Below, one piece after another: positions 32,680 through 41,969 of a DNA stretch of 64,000 nucleotides. The DNA lies in NCBI RefSeq assembly GCF_000284595.1, contig NC_017671.1, positions 3,009,001 to 3,073,000 of the forward strand, written 5' to 3'. The position numbers and the translations under genes were made by a program. The notes under the pieces were generated by a model. That model searched no databases, was not told the origin of the DNA, and saw nothing but the letters and a program-made list of their open reading frames with translations. How positions within the stretch are numbered: position 1 is the first letter of the stretch; the number at the start of each line of letters is the position of its first letter. Source of the DNA: Stenotrophomonas maltophilia D457. Its GTDB lineage: Bacteria; Pseudomonadota; Gammaproteobacteria; Xanthomonadales; Xanthomonadaceae.

Positions 32680-32979
32680 ATGACCCTGTTCTTCGCCCTC
32701 TGTTTCGTCGGCGTTGCAGTGGCCGGGTTCAGTGCCTTCGTGATCTTCTGGCCGCTGACCCTGGTGCACGTGCGCGACCGCCATCCGGCGCTCGCCGCGC
32801 GCTTCGGCAGCAGCGCCTTCCTCAAGCCCGATGCCCTGGCCTGGCTGCTGCGACGCGACTATCGGCAGCAACCGGACCGCTCGCTGTCCGGGCTGGCGAC
32901 ACCGGCCTGGGTATCGCTGCTGACCCTGCTGGCCGGACTGGGCATGGCCGCCCTGCTCTGGCTGGCCTCGCTCTGGTAA
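32680..32979 (+). CDS. Small membrane protein, 99 aa
   Basis: A 99-residue protein with two predicted membrane helices, at about 3-28 and 76-97, separated by a positively charged segment (RDRHPALAARFGSSAFLKP). No family recognised. The ATG at 32680 has GGAGG upstream. It is 29 bases after asnS and 7 bases before the next gene, so it is likely part of the asnS transcript. Confidence 0.7.
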   Translation: MTLFFALCFVGVAVAGFSAFVIFWPLTLVHVRDRHPALAARFGSSAFLKPDALAWLLRRDYRQQPDRSLSGLATPAWVSLLTLLAGLGMAALLWLASLW

Positions 32980-32986
32980 TACGCTC

Positions 32987-33301
32987 ATGAATGACATCAC
33001 CGCCTCGCGCGACAGCTGGTGGCTGGCCAGCCTCGGCAACACCCTCATCTGGGCGCGCCTGCGCGTTCGCCCGGCCGGCACCGCCGAAGTGCTCGACAGC
33101 GATGGCAACACGCTGAGCTACGACAGCGAAGACACCGCCCGTTCGCAGTTGTTCGACGCCGAGTTCGTCGAGTACGACGGCCTGGACGAGGAGGACGCAC
33201 TGGTGCGCGGCTTCAGCCTGCACGAAGTGCAGCCGCCGCAGGCCGACAGCGACGAGGGCCTGCGTGGCCGCATGATCCAGTCACTCGGCGGGCGCGCCTG
33301 A
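32987..33301 (+). CDS. Conserved hypothetical protein, 104 aa
   Basis: A 104-residue acidic protein (many D/E, e.g. EYDGLDEEDALVRGF) with no signal or membrane segment. No domain recognised. It begins 7 bases after the membrane protein and ends 7 bases before the PaiB-like gene, so it is in an operon-like row. Confidence 0.65.
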   Translation: MNDITASRDSWWLASLGNTLIWARLRVRPAGTAEVLDSDGNTLSYDSEDTARSQLFDAEFVEYDGLDEEDALVRGFSLHEVQPPQADSDEGLRGRMIQSLGGRA

Positions 33302-33308
33302 CCCCTGC

Positions 33309-33947
33309 ATGTTCACCCCGCGCGCCTTCGCCGAGACCGACCTGCTCTGGCTGGACCGCCTGCTGGCGCGCGACCCGTTCGTTACCGTGCTCACCCCCGG
33401 CAGCGATGGCCTGCCGGAGCTGACCCGGATGCCGGTGCTGTACCGGCGTGACGGCGACCAGATCGAACTGCGCGGCCACTGGGCCCGCGCCAACCCGCAG
33501 TCGCGCCACAGCGGCGCGGCCAAGGTGCTGGTCGATGGACCGCACGGTTACGTCTCCGCCAGCTGGTATCCGGACAAGGAGCCCGCCGCGCGGGTACCCA
33601 CATGGAACTACGCTGCTGCCGAGCTGCGTGGCCAGCTGCAGACCTTCGACGATGCCGGCGCGCTGGCGGAGCTGGTCGGCGCGATCAGCGACCGCTTCGA
33701 AGCCAGCGTCGGCCAGGCCTGGCAGTTCGATGCCACGCGTGCCGAACATGGCCCGGAGCTGCGCGCCATCGTCGGCTTCCGTTTCCAGGTCGAACATGTG
33801 CAGATGAAGCTCAAGCTGAGCCAGAACCATCCCGACGCCAACCAGCGTGCGGTGATCGCCGAACTGGAACAGCTGGGCACCCCCTCTTCCACCGAGTTGG
33901 CGCAGTGGATGCGCTGGCACCGCGAACAGGCCGCCCGCAGCGACTGA
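33309..33947 (+). CDS. FMN-binding negative transcriptional regulator, PaiB family
   Basis: A 212-residue split-barrel flavin-binding protein. The family signatures HGYVSASWYPD, then RVPTWNYAAAELRG and KLKLSQNHPDANQRAVI are visible. In Bacillus, PaiB with PaiA affects protease and sporulation genes; most family members are better described as small FMN-binding proteins of unclear role. It follows small unknown genes in one direction and precedes the carbonic anhydrase gene. ATG at 33309. Confidence 0.85.
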   Translation: MFTPRAFAETDLLWLDRLLARDPFVTVLTPGSDGLPELTRMPVLYRRDGDQIELRGHWARANPQSRHSGAAKVLVDGPHGYVSASWYPDKEPAARVPTWNYAAAELRGQLQTFDDAGALAELVGAISDRFEASVGQAWQFDATRAEHGPELRAIVGFRFQVEHVQMKLKLSQNHPDANQRAVIAELEQLGTPSSTELAQWMRWHREQAARSD

Positions 33948-33969
33948 ACGCCGCAGATTCCCGCGACGA

Positions 33970-33987
33970 CGCAGCCGGACGGCTGCG
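33970..33987. terminator. Short hairpin before the carbonic anhydrase gene
   Basis: CGCAGCC/GGCTGCG forms a seven-base stem around GGAC, 23 bases after the PaiB-like stop. There is no U run, so termination is only a possibility. Confidence 0.3.
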
Positions 33988-34019
33988 GCGCGCCCCCACC
34001 CGACGCCAGGGACCCGAAC

Positions 34020-34682
34020 ATGAAAGACATCCACAAGCTGCTGCAGAACAACCGCGACTGGGCCGACCGGATCGAGAAGGAAGACCCCGAGTTCTTCCAC
34101 CAGCTGGCCAAGCAGCAGCACCCGGAATACCTGTGGATCGGCTGCTCCGATTCGCGCGTGCCGGCCAACCAGATCATCGGCATGGCCCCGGGCGAAGTGT
34201 TCGTGCACCGCAACGTCGCCAACGTGGTCGCGCACACCGACCTGAACTGCTTGAGCGTGGTGCAGTATGCGGTGGACCAGCTGAAGGTGAAGCACATCCT
34301 GATCGTTGGCCACTACGGCTGCGGCGGTGTGCATGCCTGCCTGCACAACACCCGCGTCGGCCTGGCCGACAACTGGCTGCGCCACGTCGGTGACGTGATG
34401 CAGAAGCACACCGGCATCCTCGATGCGATCGAGACCGATGAGCTCAAGCACGCGCGCCTGTGCGAACTGAACGTGATCGAGCAGGTGGCCAACCTGTGCC
34501 GCTCGACCATCGTGCAGGATGCGTGGGCCCGCGGCCAGAAGCTGATGGTGCATGGCTGGGTCTACAGCCTGAAGGACGGACGCGTGCGCGAGATGGGCAT
34601 CGACGTCGGTTCGCAGGAAGAGCTGCAGCCTGCATATGAAAAGGCCCTGTCCTACATCCCGCGCAAGGGCAAGCGCGACTGA
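34020..34682 (+). CDS. can: Beta-class carbonic anhydrase
   Basis: A 220-residue zinc enzyme that interconverts CO2 and bicarbonate. The zinc ligands are Cys42 in GCSDSRV (with Asp44-Arg46 dyad), His98 and Cys101 in GHYGCGGV. Length and motifs match E. coli Can. It precedes nbaC by 19 bases in the same direction, which may be coincidental. Confidence 0.95.
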   Translation: MKDIHKLLQNNRDWADRIEKEDPEFFHQLAKQQHPEYLWIGCSDSRVPANQIIGMAPGEVFVHRNVANVVAHTDLNCLSVVQYAVDQLKVKHILIVGHYGCGGVHACLHNTRVGLADNWLRHVGDVMQKHTGILDAIETDELKHARLCELNVIEQVANLCRSTIVQDAWARGQKLMVHGWVYSLKDGRVREMGIDVGSQEELQPAYEKALSYIPRKGKRD

Positions 34683-34701
34683 TCCCTTACGGATGACCAT
34701 C

Positions 34702-35223
34702 ATGCTCGCTTCGCCGATCAACCTGCACGCCTGGATCGAAGAGAACCGCCACCTGCTGAAGCCGCCGGTGGGCAACAAGATGATCGACAACGGCGATTTC
34801 ATCGTGATGGTGGTCGGCGGGCCGAATTCGCGCACCGACTATCACTACGACGAAGGCCCCGAGTGGTTCTACCAGCTCGAAGGCGAGATGGTGCTGAAGG
34901 TGCAGGAAGACGGCGCGGTGCGCGACATCCCGATCCGCGCCGGCGAGATCTTCCTGCTGCCGGCAAAGGTTCCGCACTCGCCGCGGCGCCCGCCCGGTGG
35001 CATCGGCCTGGTGGTCGAGCGCAAGCGCCTGCCGCACGAGATGGACGGCGTGATCTGGCACTGCGAGCGCTGCAACCACAAGCTGCACGAAGAGTTCTTC
35101 CCGCTGCAGAACATCGAGACCGACCTGCCCAAGGTGTTTGCGCGCTACCACGCCAGCCTGGAGCTGCGTACCTGCAGCCAGTGCGGGCACGTGGATCCGC
35201 TGCCGGTGCCGGCGGTGGGCTGA
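34702..35223 (+). CDS. nbaC: 3-hydroxyanthranilate 3,4-dioxygenase
   Basis: A 173-residue cupin enzyme that opens 3-hydroxyanthranilate to 2-amino-3-carboxymuconate semialdehyde, the precursor of quinolinate for NAD. The iron ligands His and Glu are in [16 protein letters not shown] and the second His in KVPHSPRRP. The bacterial C-terminal rubredoxin-like iron site is present: [10 protein letters not shown] and TCSQCGHVD. The ATG at 34702 ([11 protein letters not shown]) matches the family start. An in-frame ATG lies nine bases upstream. Confidence 0.95.
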   Translation: MLASPINLHAWIEENRHLLKPPVGNKMIDNGDFIVMVVGGPNSRTDYHYDEGPEWFYQLEGEMVLKVQEDGAVRDIPIRAGEIFLLPAKVPHSPRRPPGGIGLVVERKRLPHEMDGVIWHCERCNHKLHEEFFPLQNIETDLPKVFARYHASLELRTCSQCGHVDPLPVPAVG

Positions 35224-35235
35224 GCCCCTCGAACG

Positions 35236-35337
35236 GTAGTCGCCCACCTTGGTGGGCGCTTGCTCGCTCCCGCCCTGGTAGATGCCCACCTTGGTGGGCG
35301 CTTTCTTGTACGTGCGCCAACCAAGGTCGGCGACTAC
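35236..35337 (+). repeat. REP trio between nbaC and kynU
   Basis: Two direct GTAG-headed palindromes (35236-35259 and 35278-35301, cores CGCCCACC/GGTGGGCG and TGCCCACC/GGTGGGCG) are followed by one inverted element (35314-35337, ending CTAC). The mixed orientation is typical of SMAG dimers and trimers. They separate two genes of one pathway. Confidence 0.8.
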
Positions 35338-35428
35338 CGGATCACACGGCGCTGGTGCCGGGCCGGCTGCTACCGGGCCATGCCCCAGGCGCTACACTGG
35401 CGGTCCCGTTGCAGCCTGTTGCCCGACC

Positions 35429-36703
35429 ATGTCCGACCTGCTCAGCCGCACCCACGCCATCGCCTTGGACGCCGCCGATCCGCTGCGCCCGCTGCGCAGT
35501 GAATTCCTGATTCCGCGCCATGAGGGCGGCGAGCAGACCTACTTCGTAGGCAACTCGCTGGGCCTGCAGCCGCGCGGCGCGCAGGCAGCGGTGCAGGAAG
35601 TGATGAAGCAGTGGGGCGAACTGGCGGTGGAAGGCCACTTCACCGGCCCGACGCAGTGGCTGTCCTACCACCGCCTGGTGAGCGCGCAGCTGGCCCGCGT
35701 GGTTGGCGCGCTGCCCAGCGAAGTGGTGGCGATGAACACGCTGAGCGTAAACCTGCACCTGATGATGGTCAGCTTCTACCGGCCGACCACGCAGCGCCCG
35801 GTGATCCTGATGGAAGCCGGCGCGTTCCCGACCGATCGCCACGCGGTGGAAGCCCAGATCCGCTTCCATGGCTTCGACCCGGCCGAGTGCCTGGTGGAAG
35901 TGCAGCCGGACGAAGCCAACGGCACGATTTCACTGAACGCCATCGAGCGCGCCATGACCGAACACGGCCCGCGCCTGGCGCTGGTGCTGTGGCCTGGCGT
36001 GCAGTACCGCACCGGCCAGGCCTTCGACCTCGATGCGATCACCCGCGCCGCCCGCCTGCAGGGCGCACGCATCGGCTTCGACCTGGCGCACTCGGTCGGC
36101 AACCTGCCGCTGCGCCTGCATGACGTGGCCCCCGATTTCGCCGTGTGGTGCCATTACAAGTACCTCAACAGCGGCCCGGGCGCAGTGGCTGGCGCCTTCG
36201 TGCACGAGCGCCACCACCGCGATACCACCCTGCCGCGCTTTGCTGGCTGGTGGGGCCATGAGGAAGCCACCCGCTTCCAGATGGCGCCGCAGTTCACCCC
36301 GGCCATCGGCGCCGAGGGTTGGCAGCTGAGCAATCCACCGATCCTCGGCCTGGCACCGCTGCGCGCCTCGCTGGACCTGTTCGAGCGCGCCGGCATGGAG
36401 GCGCTGCGCAGCAAATCGCTGGCGCTCACCGGCATGCTCGAAGCACTGGTGCGCGCACGCCTGCCGCAGGTGCTGGACATCATCACCCCGGCCGATCCGC
36501 AGCGCCGCGGCTGCCAGTTGTCGCTGCGCGTGATCGGTGGCCGCGAGCGTGGCCGCGCACTGTTCGAGCACCTGCGCGGCATCGGTGTGCTCGGCGACTG
36601 GCGCGAACCCGACGTGATCCGCATCTCGCCCACCCCGCTCTACAACCGCTACCTGGACGTGCACCACTTCGTCGAGGAAGTGGAAGCCTGGGCCGGCCTT
36701 TGA
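35429..36703 (+). CDS. kynU: Kynureninase
   Basis: A 424-residue PLP enzyme that splits 3-hydroxykynurenine (or kynurenine) to 3-hydroxyanthranilate (or anthranilate) and alanine. Visible signatures are FVGNSLGLQPRGA, GFDLAHSVGNLPL (PLP-binding Asp), and WCHYKYLNSGPGA with the PLP lysine. The start at 35429 follows a TACACT -10-like box at 35393-35398. Next gene is kmo, 31 bases later. The longer upstream frame begins in REP sequence and was rejected. Confidence 0.96.
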   Translation: MSDLLSRTHAIALDAADPLRPLRSEFLIPRHEGGEQTYFVGNSLGLQPRGAQAAVQEVMKQWGELAVEGHFTGPTQWLSYHRLVSAQLARVVGALPSEVVAMNTLSVNLHLMMVSFYRPTTQRPVILMEAGAFPTDRHAVEAQIRFHGFDPAECLVEVQPDEANGTISLNAIERAMTEHGPRLALVLWPGVQYRTGQAFDLDAITRAARLQGARIGFDLAHSVGNLPLRLHDVAPDFAVWCHYKYLNSGPGAVAGAFVHERHHRDTTLPRFAGWWGHEEATRFQMAPQFTPAIGAEGWQLSNPPILGLAPLRASLDLFERAGMEALRSKSLALTGMLEALVRARLPQVLDIITPADPQRRGCQLSLRVIGGRERGRALFEHLRGIGVLGDWREPDVIRISPTPLYNRYLDVHHFVEEVEAWAGL

Positions 36704-36734
36704 GCCGGTCCCTCCCCTGCTGCTGGACAGTTCG

Positions 36735-38102
36735 TTGATCGCACATGCTTCCCGCTCGTTGAGCATTATCGGTGCCGGCCTGGCCGGGTCCCTGCTGGCC
36801 ATCCTGCTGTCGCGGCAAGGCTGGCGCATCACCCTGTACGAACGCCGCGGTGATCCGCGCGTGGCTGATTACGAGAGTGGCCGCTCGATTAACCTGGCAT
36901 TGGCCGAGCGTGGGCGCAATGCGCTGCGCCAGGCGGGTGTGGAGGACGAAGTGATGGCACGCGCGGTGATGATGCGCGGCCGCATGGTGCACCCCCGCGA
37001 CGGCGAACCGCAGCTGCAGCGCTATGGCCGTGATGACAGCGAAGTGATCTGGTCGATCCACCGCAGCGATCTGAACACCACGTTGCTGGAACTGGCCGAG
37101 CAGGCCGGCGCCACCGTGCACTTCCATCGGCGCCTGCACACCGTTGATTTCGACGCCGGTTACGCGCGTTTCATCGATGACCGCGACGACAGCCCGCACG
37201 ACATCCGCTTCGACACCCTGATCGGTGCCGACGGCGCCGGTTCGGCCCTGCGCGCGGCGATGAACCGCCGTGCCCCGCTGGGCGAGGACATCGCCTTCCT
37301 CGACCACTCCTACAAGGAGCTGGAGATCCCTCCGGCCGCCGACGGCAGCTTCCGCATCGAGCGCAATGCGCTGCACATCTGGCCACGCGGCCATTACATG
37401 TGCATCGCCCTGCCCAACCACGAAGGCACCTTCACCGTCACCCTGTTCCTGCCCAACCAGGGCGATCCCAGCTTCGCCACGGTCAACACCGGCGCGCAGG
37501 CCGAGGCGCTGTTCGCGCGGGAGTTCGCCGACACCCTGCCGCTGATCCCGAACCTGCGCGCGGACTGGGAACAGCACCCGCCGGGGCTGCTCGGCACGCT
37601 CACCCTGGAGCGCTGGCACCAGCACGGTCGCGCCGTACTGATCGGCGATGCCGCGCATGCGATGGTGCCGTTCCACGGCCAGGGCATGAACTGCGCGTTC
37701 GAGGACTGCGTTGCGCTGGCCCGCCACCTGATGGAAGCGGATGACCTGGAAGGCGCGTTCGCCGCGTTCGAAGCCGAGCGCAAGCCGAATGCACGTGCCA
37801 TCCAGCAGATGGCGCTGGAGAACTACCTGGAGATGCGCGACCGTGTCGCCGATCCTGCGTTCCTGCTGCAGCGCGAACTGGAGCAGGAACTGCAGCGGCG
37901 CTGGCCGACCCGCTTCGTGCCGCACTACACGATGGTCACCTTCCTGCACACACCTTACGCCGAGGCGCTGCGCCGCACCGAACTGCAACGCGACATGCTG
38001 GTGGCCGCCACCACCGGTCACGATTCACTGGACAACATCGACTGGGCCGCGCTGGAAGCGCAGATCCACGCGCAGCTGCCGGTCCTGGAGGGCGCGCACT
38101 GA
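36735..38102 (+). CDS. kmo: Kynurenine 3-monooxygenase
   Basis: A 455-residue FAD hydroxylase that converts kynurenine to 3-hydroxykynurenine using NADPH. The FAD dinucleotide fold is IIGAGLAGSLLAILLS at about 11-26, the DG motif DTLIGADGAGS is at about 158-168, and GDAAHAMVPFHGQGMNCAFED is near 301-321. The only start in this frame before the FAD fold is TTG at 36735; no ATG or GTG exists, and its ribosome site is poor. Its stop overlaps the ATG of sbcB by one base. Confidence 0.95.
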   Translation: MIAHASRSLSIIGAGLAGSLLAILLSRQGWRITLYERRGDPRVADYESGRSINLALAERGRNALRQAGVEDEVMARAVMMRGRMVHPRDGEPQLQRYGRDDSEVIWSIHRSDLNTTLLELAEQAGATVHFHRRLHTVDFDAGYARFIDDRDDSPHDIRFDTLIGADGAGSALRAAMNRRAPLGEDIAFLDHSYKELEIPPAADGSFRIERNALHIWPRGHYMCIALPNHEGTFTVTLFLPNQGDPSFATVNTGAQAEALFAREFADTLPLIPNLRADWEQHPPGLLGTLTLERWHQHGRAVLIGDAAHAMVPFHGQGMNCAFEDCVALARHLMEADDLEGAFAAFEAERKPNARAIQQMALENYLEMRDRVADPAFLLQRELEQELQRRWPTRFVPHYTMVTFLHTPYAEALRRTELQRDMLVAATTGHDSLDNIDWAALEAQIHAQLPVLEGAH

Positions 38103-39541
38103 TGGCCGACAGCTTCCTGTTCTACGACCTGGAAACCTTCGGCCAGGACCCGCGGCGCACGCGCATCTCGCAGTACGCCGCGATCCGTACCGATGCCGAC
38201 CTCAACGAGATCGATACGCCGGTCAGCTTCTTCGTGCGCCCGGCCGATGACCTGCTGCCCTCACCGATGGCCACCCTGGTTACCGGCATCACCCCGCAGC
38301 AGGCCTTGGCCGAGGGCATCAGCGAGGCCGAGGCCTTCGACCGCATCAACGAACAGCTGTCGCGCCCCGGCACCTGCGTGCTGGGCTACAACACGCTGCG
38401 CTTCGACGATGAATTCGTCCGCTACGGGCTGTTCCGCAATTTCCACGACCCGTACGAGCGCGAGTGGCGCAACGGCAATTCGCGCTGGGACCTGCTGGAC
38501 ATGCTGCGCCTGATGCGCGCGATGCGCCCGGACGGCATCCAGTGGCCGCTGCGCGAGGACGGCGCCACCTCGTTCAAGCTCGAGCACCTGGCCGAGGCCA
38601 ACAACGTGCGCGAGGGCGATGCGCACGAAGCGCTGTCCGACGTACGTGCCACCATCGGCATGGCACGCCTGTTCAAGCAGTCGCAGCCGCGCCTGTGGGA
38701 GTACGCGCTGAAGCTGCGTGACAAGCGCTTCGTCGGCGGCCTGCTGGACGTGGCCGCGATGAAGCCGGTACTGCACATTTCCATGCGCTACCCGGCCAGT
38801 CGCCTGTGCGCGGCGCCAGTACTGCCGCTGGCAGTGCACCCCACCATCAACAACCGGGTGATCGTGTTCGACCTTGAAGGCGAGATCGACGACCTGCTGG
38901 AACTGCCGGCCGAGGTGATCGCACAGCGCCTTTACCTGCGCGCCAGCGAGCTGCCCGAAGGCGTGGCGCGGGTGCCGCTGAAGGAAGTGCATCTGAACAA
39001 GGTGCCAGCGCTGATCGCCTGGAACCACCTGCGCGCCGATGACCACGCGCGCCTCGGCCTGGACGTGGCCGCGATCGAGGCCAAGGTGGAACGGCTGCGC
39101 GCGTTCGCCCCGCAGCTGGCCGAGAAGGCGCGCCAGGTCTACAACCAGCCCCGCGTCGCCACCGTGGCCGACGTCGATGCCTCGCTGTACGACGGTTTCC
39201 TCGGCAACGGCGACAAACCGCTGCTTGCGCTGGCACGCACCACCGCGCCCGAGCAGCTGGCCGCGCTGGAAGGCCGTTTCCGCGATCCGCGCCTGCCGGA
39301 GCTGCTGTTCCGCTACCGCGCGCGCAACCACCCCGACAGCCTCGCGCCGGCGGAACGCCAGCGCTGGCAGGATTACCGCCGCCAGCGCCTGCTCGGCGAC
39401 GGCGGGCTGGGCGAACTCAACCTGCCCCAGTACCGGCAGCAGCTCGATGCACTGGCCGCCGAAGCGCCCGACGATGCGCGGCGCCAGGCCCTGCTGCAAT
39501 CGCTGCGCGACTGGGGCCAGCACCTGCAGGAGACACTGTGA
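38102..39541 (+). CDS. sbcB: Exodeoxyribonuclease I
   Basis: A 479-residue DnaQ-like 3'-5' single-strand exonuclease used in repair and recombination. The DEDD residues are visible as DLETFG at 9-14 (motif I), YNTLRFDDEFVRYGLF (motif II) and EALSDVRATIGMARLF (motif III). A C-terminal SH3-like and exonuclease C domain follows, as in E. coli ExoI. It starts in the TGATG overlap with kmo, so it is cotranscribed with the kynurenine genes, and the next gene overlaps its stop by GTGA. Confidence 0.93.
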   Translation: MADSFLFYDLETFGQDPRRTRISQYAAIRTDADLNEIDTPVSFFVRPADDLLPSPMATLVTGITPQQALAEGISEAEAFDRINEQLSRPGTCVLGYNTLRFDDEFVRYGLFRNFHDPYEREWRNGNSRWDLLDMLRLMRAMRPDGIQWPLREDGATSFKLEHLAEANNVREGDAHEALSDVRATIGMARLFKQSQPRLWEYALKLRDKRFVGGLLDVAAMKPVLHISMRYPASRLCAAPVLPLAVHPTINNRVIVFDLEGEIDDLLELPAEVIAQRLYLRASELPEGVARVPLKEVHLNKVPALIAWNHLRADDHARLGLDVAAIEAKVERLRAFAPQLAEKARQVYNQPRVATVADVDASLYDGFLGNGDKPLLALARTTAPEQLAALEGRFRDPRLPELLFRYRARNHPDSLAPAERQRWQDYRRQRLLGDGGLGELNLPQYRQQLDALAAEAPDDARRQALLQSLRDWGQHLQETL

Positions 39542-40224
39542 GCACCTACTTCTCGGACGCCAGTTTCAGGTTCCTGCGCAGCCTGGCGCGGCACAACGAC
39601 AAGGCCTGGTTCAACGACCACCGCCAGCAGTATGAAGACCACGTACGGCAGCCGTTCCTGCGCCTGCTGGGCGACCTGCAACCGGCCCTGGCCGAGGTCA
39701 GCGACCATTTCCGTGCCGATACGCGCGGCGTCGGCGGCTCGCTGTTCCGCATCCACCGCGACGCGCGCTTCTCCAACGACAAGTCACCGTACAAGACCTG
39801 GCAGGGCGCGCGCCTGTTCCATGAGCGCCGCCGTGAAGTAGCCGCGCCTTCGTTCTACGTGCACCTGCAGCCGGGCGAGAGCTTCGTCGGTGCCGGCCTG
39901 TGGCATCCGGAACCGGAAACCCAGCGCCGCGTGCGCCACTTCATCCTCGACAACCCGGGCAGCTGGAAGGCCGCCGCGCACGCACCGGGCCTGCGCAAGC
40001 GCTTCGATTTCGAGGAGCGCGAAAAGCTGGTGCGTCCGCCGCGTGGCTTCCCCGCCGACTTCGAGTTCATCGACGACCTCAAGCACCGCAACTGGGTGAT
40101 GTGGCGCTCGCTGGACGACGCCACCATGACCGGTCCGCGCCTGCTGTCCACGCTGGGCAAGGATCTGGCCGCGCTCGGCCCGTTCGTCGACTACCTGTGC
40201 GCGGCGCTGGACCTGGAATTCTGA
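39538..40224 (+). CDS. DUF2461 (TIGR02453) family protein
   Basis: A 228-residue protein with the family core LARHNDKAWFNDHRQQYED, then FRIHRDARFSNDKSPYKTWQ and AAPSFYVHLQPGESFVGAGLW. Function is unknown. The start is GTG at 39538, overlapping the sbcB stop as GTGA, and its own TGA overlaps the ATG of the aldo/keto reductase gene. The three are translationally coupled. Confidence 0.88.
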   Translation: MSTYFSDASFRFLRSLARHNDKAWFNDHRQQYEDHVRQPFLRLLGDLQPALAEVSDHFRADTRGVGGSLFRIHRDARFSNDKSPYKTWQGARLFHERRREVAAPSFYVHLQPGESFVGAGLWHPEPETQRRVRHFILDNPGSWKAAAHAPGLRKRFDFEEREKLVRPPRGFPADFEFIDDLKHRNWVMWRSLDDATMTGPRLLSTLGKDLAALGPFVDYLCAALDLEF

Positions 40225-41204
40225 TGCCATTGGCACAGCAACGCCGCACGCTGGGCCGCACCGGCCTGGCGGTTTCGCCGGTGGGCCTGGGCTGTTCCGG
40301 CTTCTGGGGGCATCGCCGATTCCCGGAACAATCGGCCGCGAACGTGGTCGAGCATGCACTGGCACAGGGCGTGAACCTGTTGGACACCGGCCACAACTAC
40401 TCCGGTTTCCACGCCGAGCCGCGGCTGGGCCGCATCCTGCGCCCGTTGCTGAAACAATACCCGCGCGACGCGCTGGTGATTTCCAGCAAAGGCGGCACGC
40501 TGACCGGCCAGGCCGGCGTCAGCGGCGCCGAGCAACGCAATTTCTCGCCGGCAGCCATCATCGCCAGCTGCGAGGCTTCGCTGCGCAATCTCGGCCTGGA
40601 TCACCTGGACATCTACCAGTTGCACGGCGCCAGCGAGCACGACATCAACGACGACCTGCTGGCCGCGCTGCAGCGCCTGCGCGAACGCGGGTTGATCCGG
40701 CACACCGGCATCAACACCCACTCGGCCTCGACCCTGCGCTGGATGATCGCCCATCCCGACGCCTTCGATGTGGTGCTGCTGGACTACAACGCCCTGCAGC
40801 AGGACCGCGAACCGCTGATCGACCAGTTGCAGGCGGTAGGCATCGGCGTGCTGGCCGGGACCGTGCTGGCGCAGGGCCACCTGCTGCCCGCGCGCCCGCG
40901 CCTGCCACGGCTGGCCGATGGCTGGTACCTGGCGCGCGCCTGGCTGAAGCCCAGCAGCCGCCAGCTGATGCGCAGTGCCCGCCAGATGCGCCGGGCAGTG
41001 GCCGCGATCCGCAGCCAACGCCCGGCCCAGACCGCCTTCGCCTATGCGCTGGGCCATCCCGGCGTGGCCAGCGGCATCCTTGGCACCACCCGTACCCGCA
41101 GCCTCGACGAGGTGCTGGCGACGCGGCTGGAAGCGCTGACCCCGGCCGAACGGCAACAGCTGGTCGATGCCTTCGGTGACGGCCGTGGCTCGCCCAGTCA
41201 TTGA
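40224..41204 (+). CDS. Aldo/keto reductase
   Basis: A 326-residue TIM-barrel NADPH reductase. The catalytic tetrad is visible: Asp in NLLDTGHNYSG, Tyr in the same motif, Lys in VISSKGGTL and His in IYQLHGASEH. NADPH is bound by GVASGILGTTRTRS at the C-terminal end. Substrate unknown. The ATG at 40224 overlaps the DUF2461 stop by one base, so it is the last of the sbcB-linked run. Confidence 0.88.
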   Translation: MPLAQQRRTLGRTGLAVSPVGLGCSGFWGHRRFPEQSAANVVEHALAQGVNLLDTGHNYSGFHAEPRLGRILRPLLKQYPRDALVISSKGGTLTGQAGVSGAEQRNFSPAAIIASCEASLRNLGLDHLDIYQLHGASEHDINDDLLAALQRLRERGLIRHTGINTHSASTLRWMIAHPDAFDVVLLDYNALQQDREPLIDQLQAVGIGVLAGTVLAQGHLLPARPRLPRLADGWYLARAWLKPSSRQLMRSARQMRRAVAAIRSQRPAQTAFAYALGHPGVASGILGTTRTRSLDEVLATRLEALTPAERQQLVDAFGDGRGSPSH

Positions 41205-41246
41205 GTCTTCACCCGGCACTGCCGCCATTGCGGCAGTCTGGTCGGC

Positions 41247-41798
41247 ATGAAGAAACTCACCGCACTCATTGTGCTGCTGGTCCTGGCCGTCGCCGCCTGG
41301 TGGTTCGGCGGCCCCTACATGACCGTCAATGGCCTGTCCAAGGCCATCGAGCAGCGCGACACCGCCCGCCTGGAGCGTTACGTCGACTTCCCCCGCGTGC
41401 GCAGCAGCCTGCGTGCGCAGCTCAACGACTACCTGGTGCGCCAGGCCGGCCCCGACGTGGCATCCAGCCCGTTCGGCGCCCTGCTCTATGGGCTGGGCGA
41501 CCAGCTTGGCGGTGCCGCAGTGGAGACCATGGTGACCCCGACCGGGATCGGCGCGATGCTGCAGGGCCACGTGCTGTGGAAGCGTGGCCGCAATGAACTG
41601 CAGGGCGGCGATGCCTTCGGTGCGACCGAACCGGCGCGGCCGCTGAAGCATGCCGAGCATCATTTCGAGGCACTGGACCGATTCGTGATCGACGTCGATC
41701 GCGGCCCCGGCCAGCCACCGTTGAAGGTGGTGCTGGAGCCGCAGGGCCTGCGCTGGAAGGTGGTGGACCTGCAGCTGGGAATGTCGGGCAGCCCTTGA
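41247..41798 (+). CDS. DUF2939 domain protein
   Basis: A 183-residue protein with one N-terminal membrane segment (residues about 4-22, LTALIVLLVLAVAAWWFGG) that may also be an uncleaved signal, followed by the DUF2939 core (YMTVNGLSKAIEQRDTARLE, YVDFPRVRSSLRAQLND). Function unknown. ATG at 41247; 42 bases after the aldo/keto reductase. Confidence 0.8.
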   Translation: MKKLTALIVLLVLAVAAWWFGGPYMTVNGLSKAIEQRDTARLERYVDFPRVRSSLRAQLNDYLVRQAGPDVASSPFGALLYGLGDQLGGAAVETMVTPTGIGAMLQGHVLWKRGRNELQGGDAFGATEPARPLKHAEHHFEALDRFVIDVDRGPGQPPLKVVLEPQGLRWKVVDLQLGMSGSP

Positions 41799-41821
41799 TC
41801 GGACCCGTGGCCTGACGGCAG

Positions 41822-41955
41822 CGCCAACCAAGGTTGGCAACTACCGGGGCATGTGGCTCTGGTAGATGCCCACCTTGGTGGGCATGTGGCTGTGGTAGAT
41901 GCCCACCTTGGTGGGCATGGGTCCTAGGCAGTGCAAACCAACGGTTGGCACCTAC
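41822..41955 (+). repeat. REP array with 33-base tandem duplication
   Basis: An inverted element (41822-41844), two direct GTAG-headed elements (41862-41885 and 41895-41918) and a second inverted element (41932-41955, ending CTACC). The two direct ones lie in a 33-base tandem repeat (GTAGATGCCCACCTTGGTGG core). This fills the spacer between the convergent DUF2939 and 5'-nucleotidase genes. Confidence 0.85.
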
Positions 41956-41969
41956 CGGTCGAGTCCGCC

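Noticed and set aside
41862..41918. Repeats with 9-base gaps as a short CRISPR
   Set aside because: The units are palindromic GTAG REPs found elsewhere in the window in both orientations, with spacers that are too short and nearly identical.
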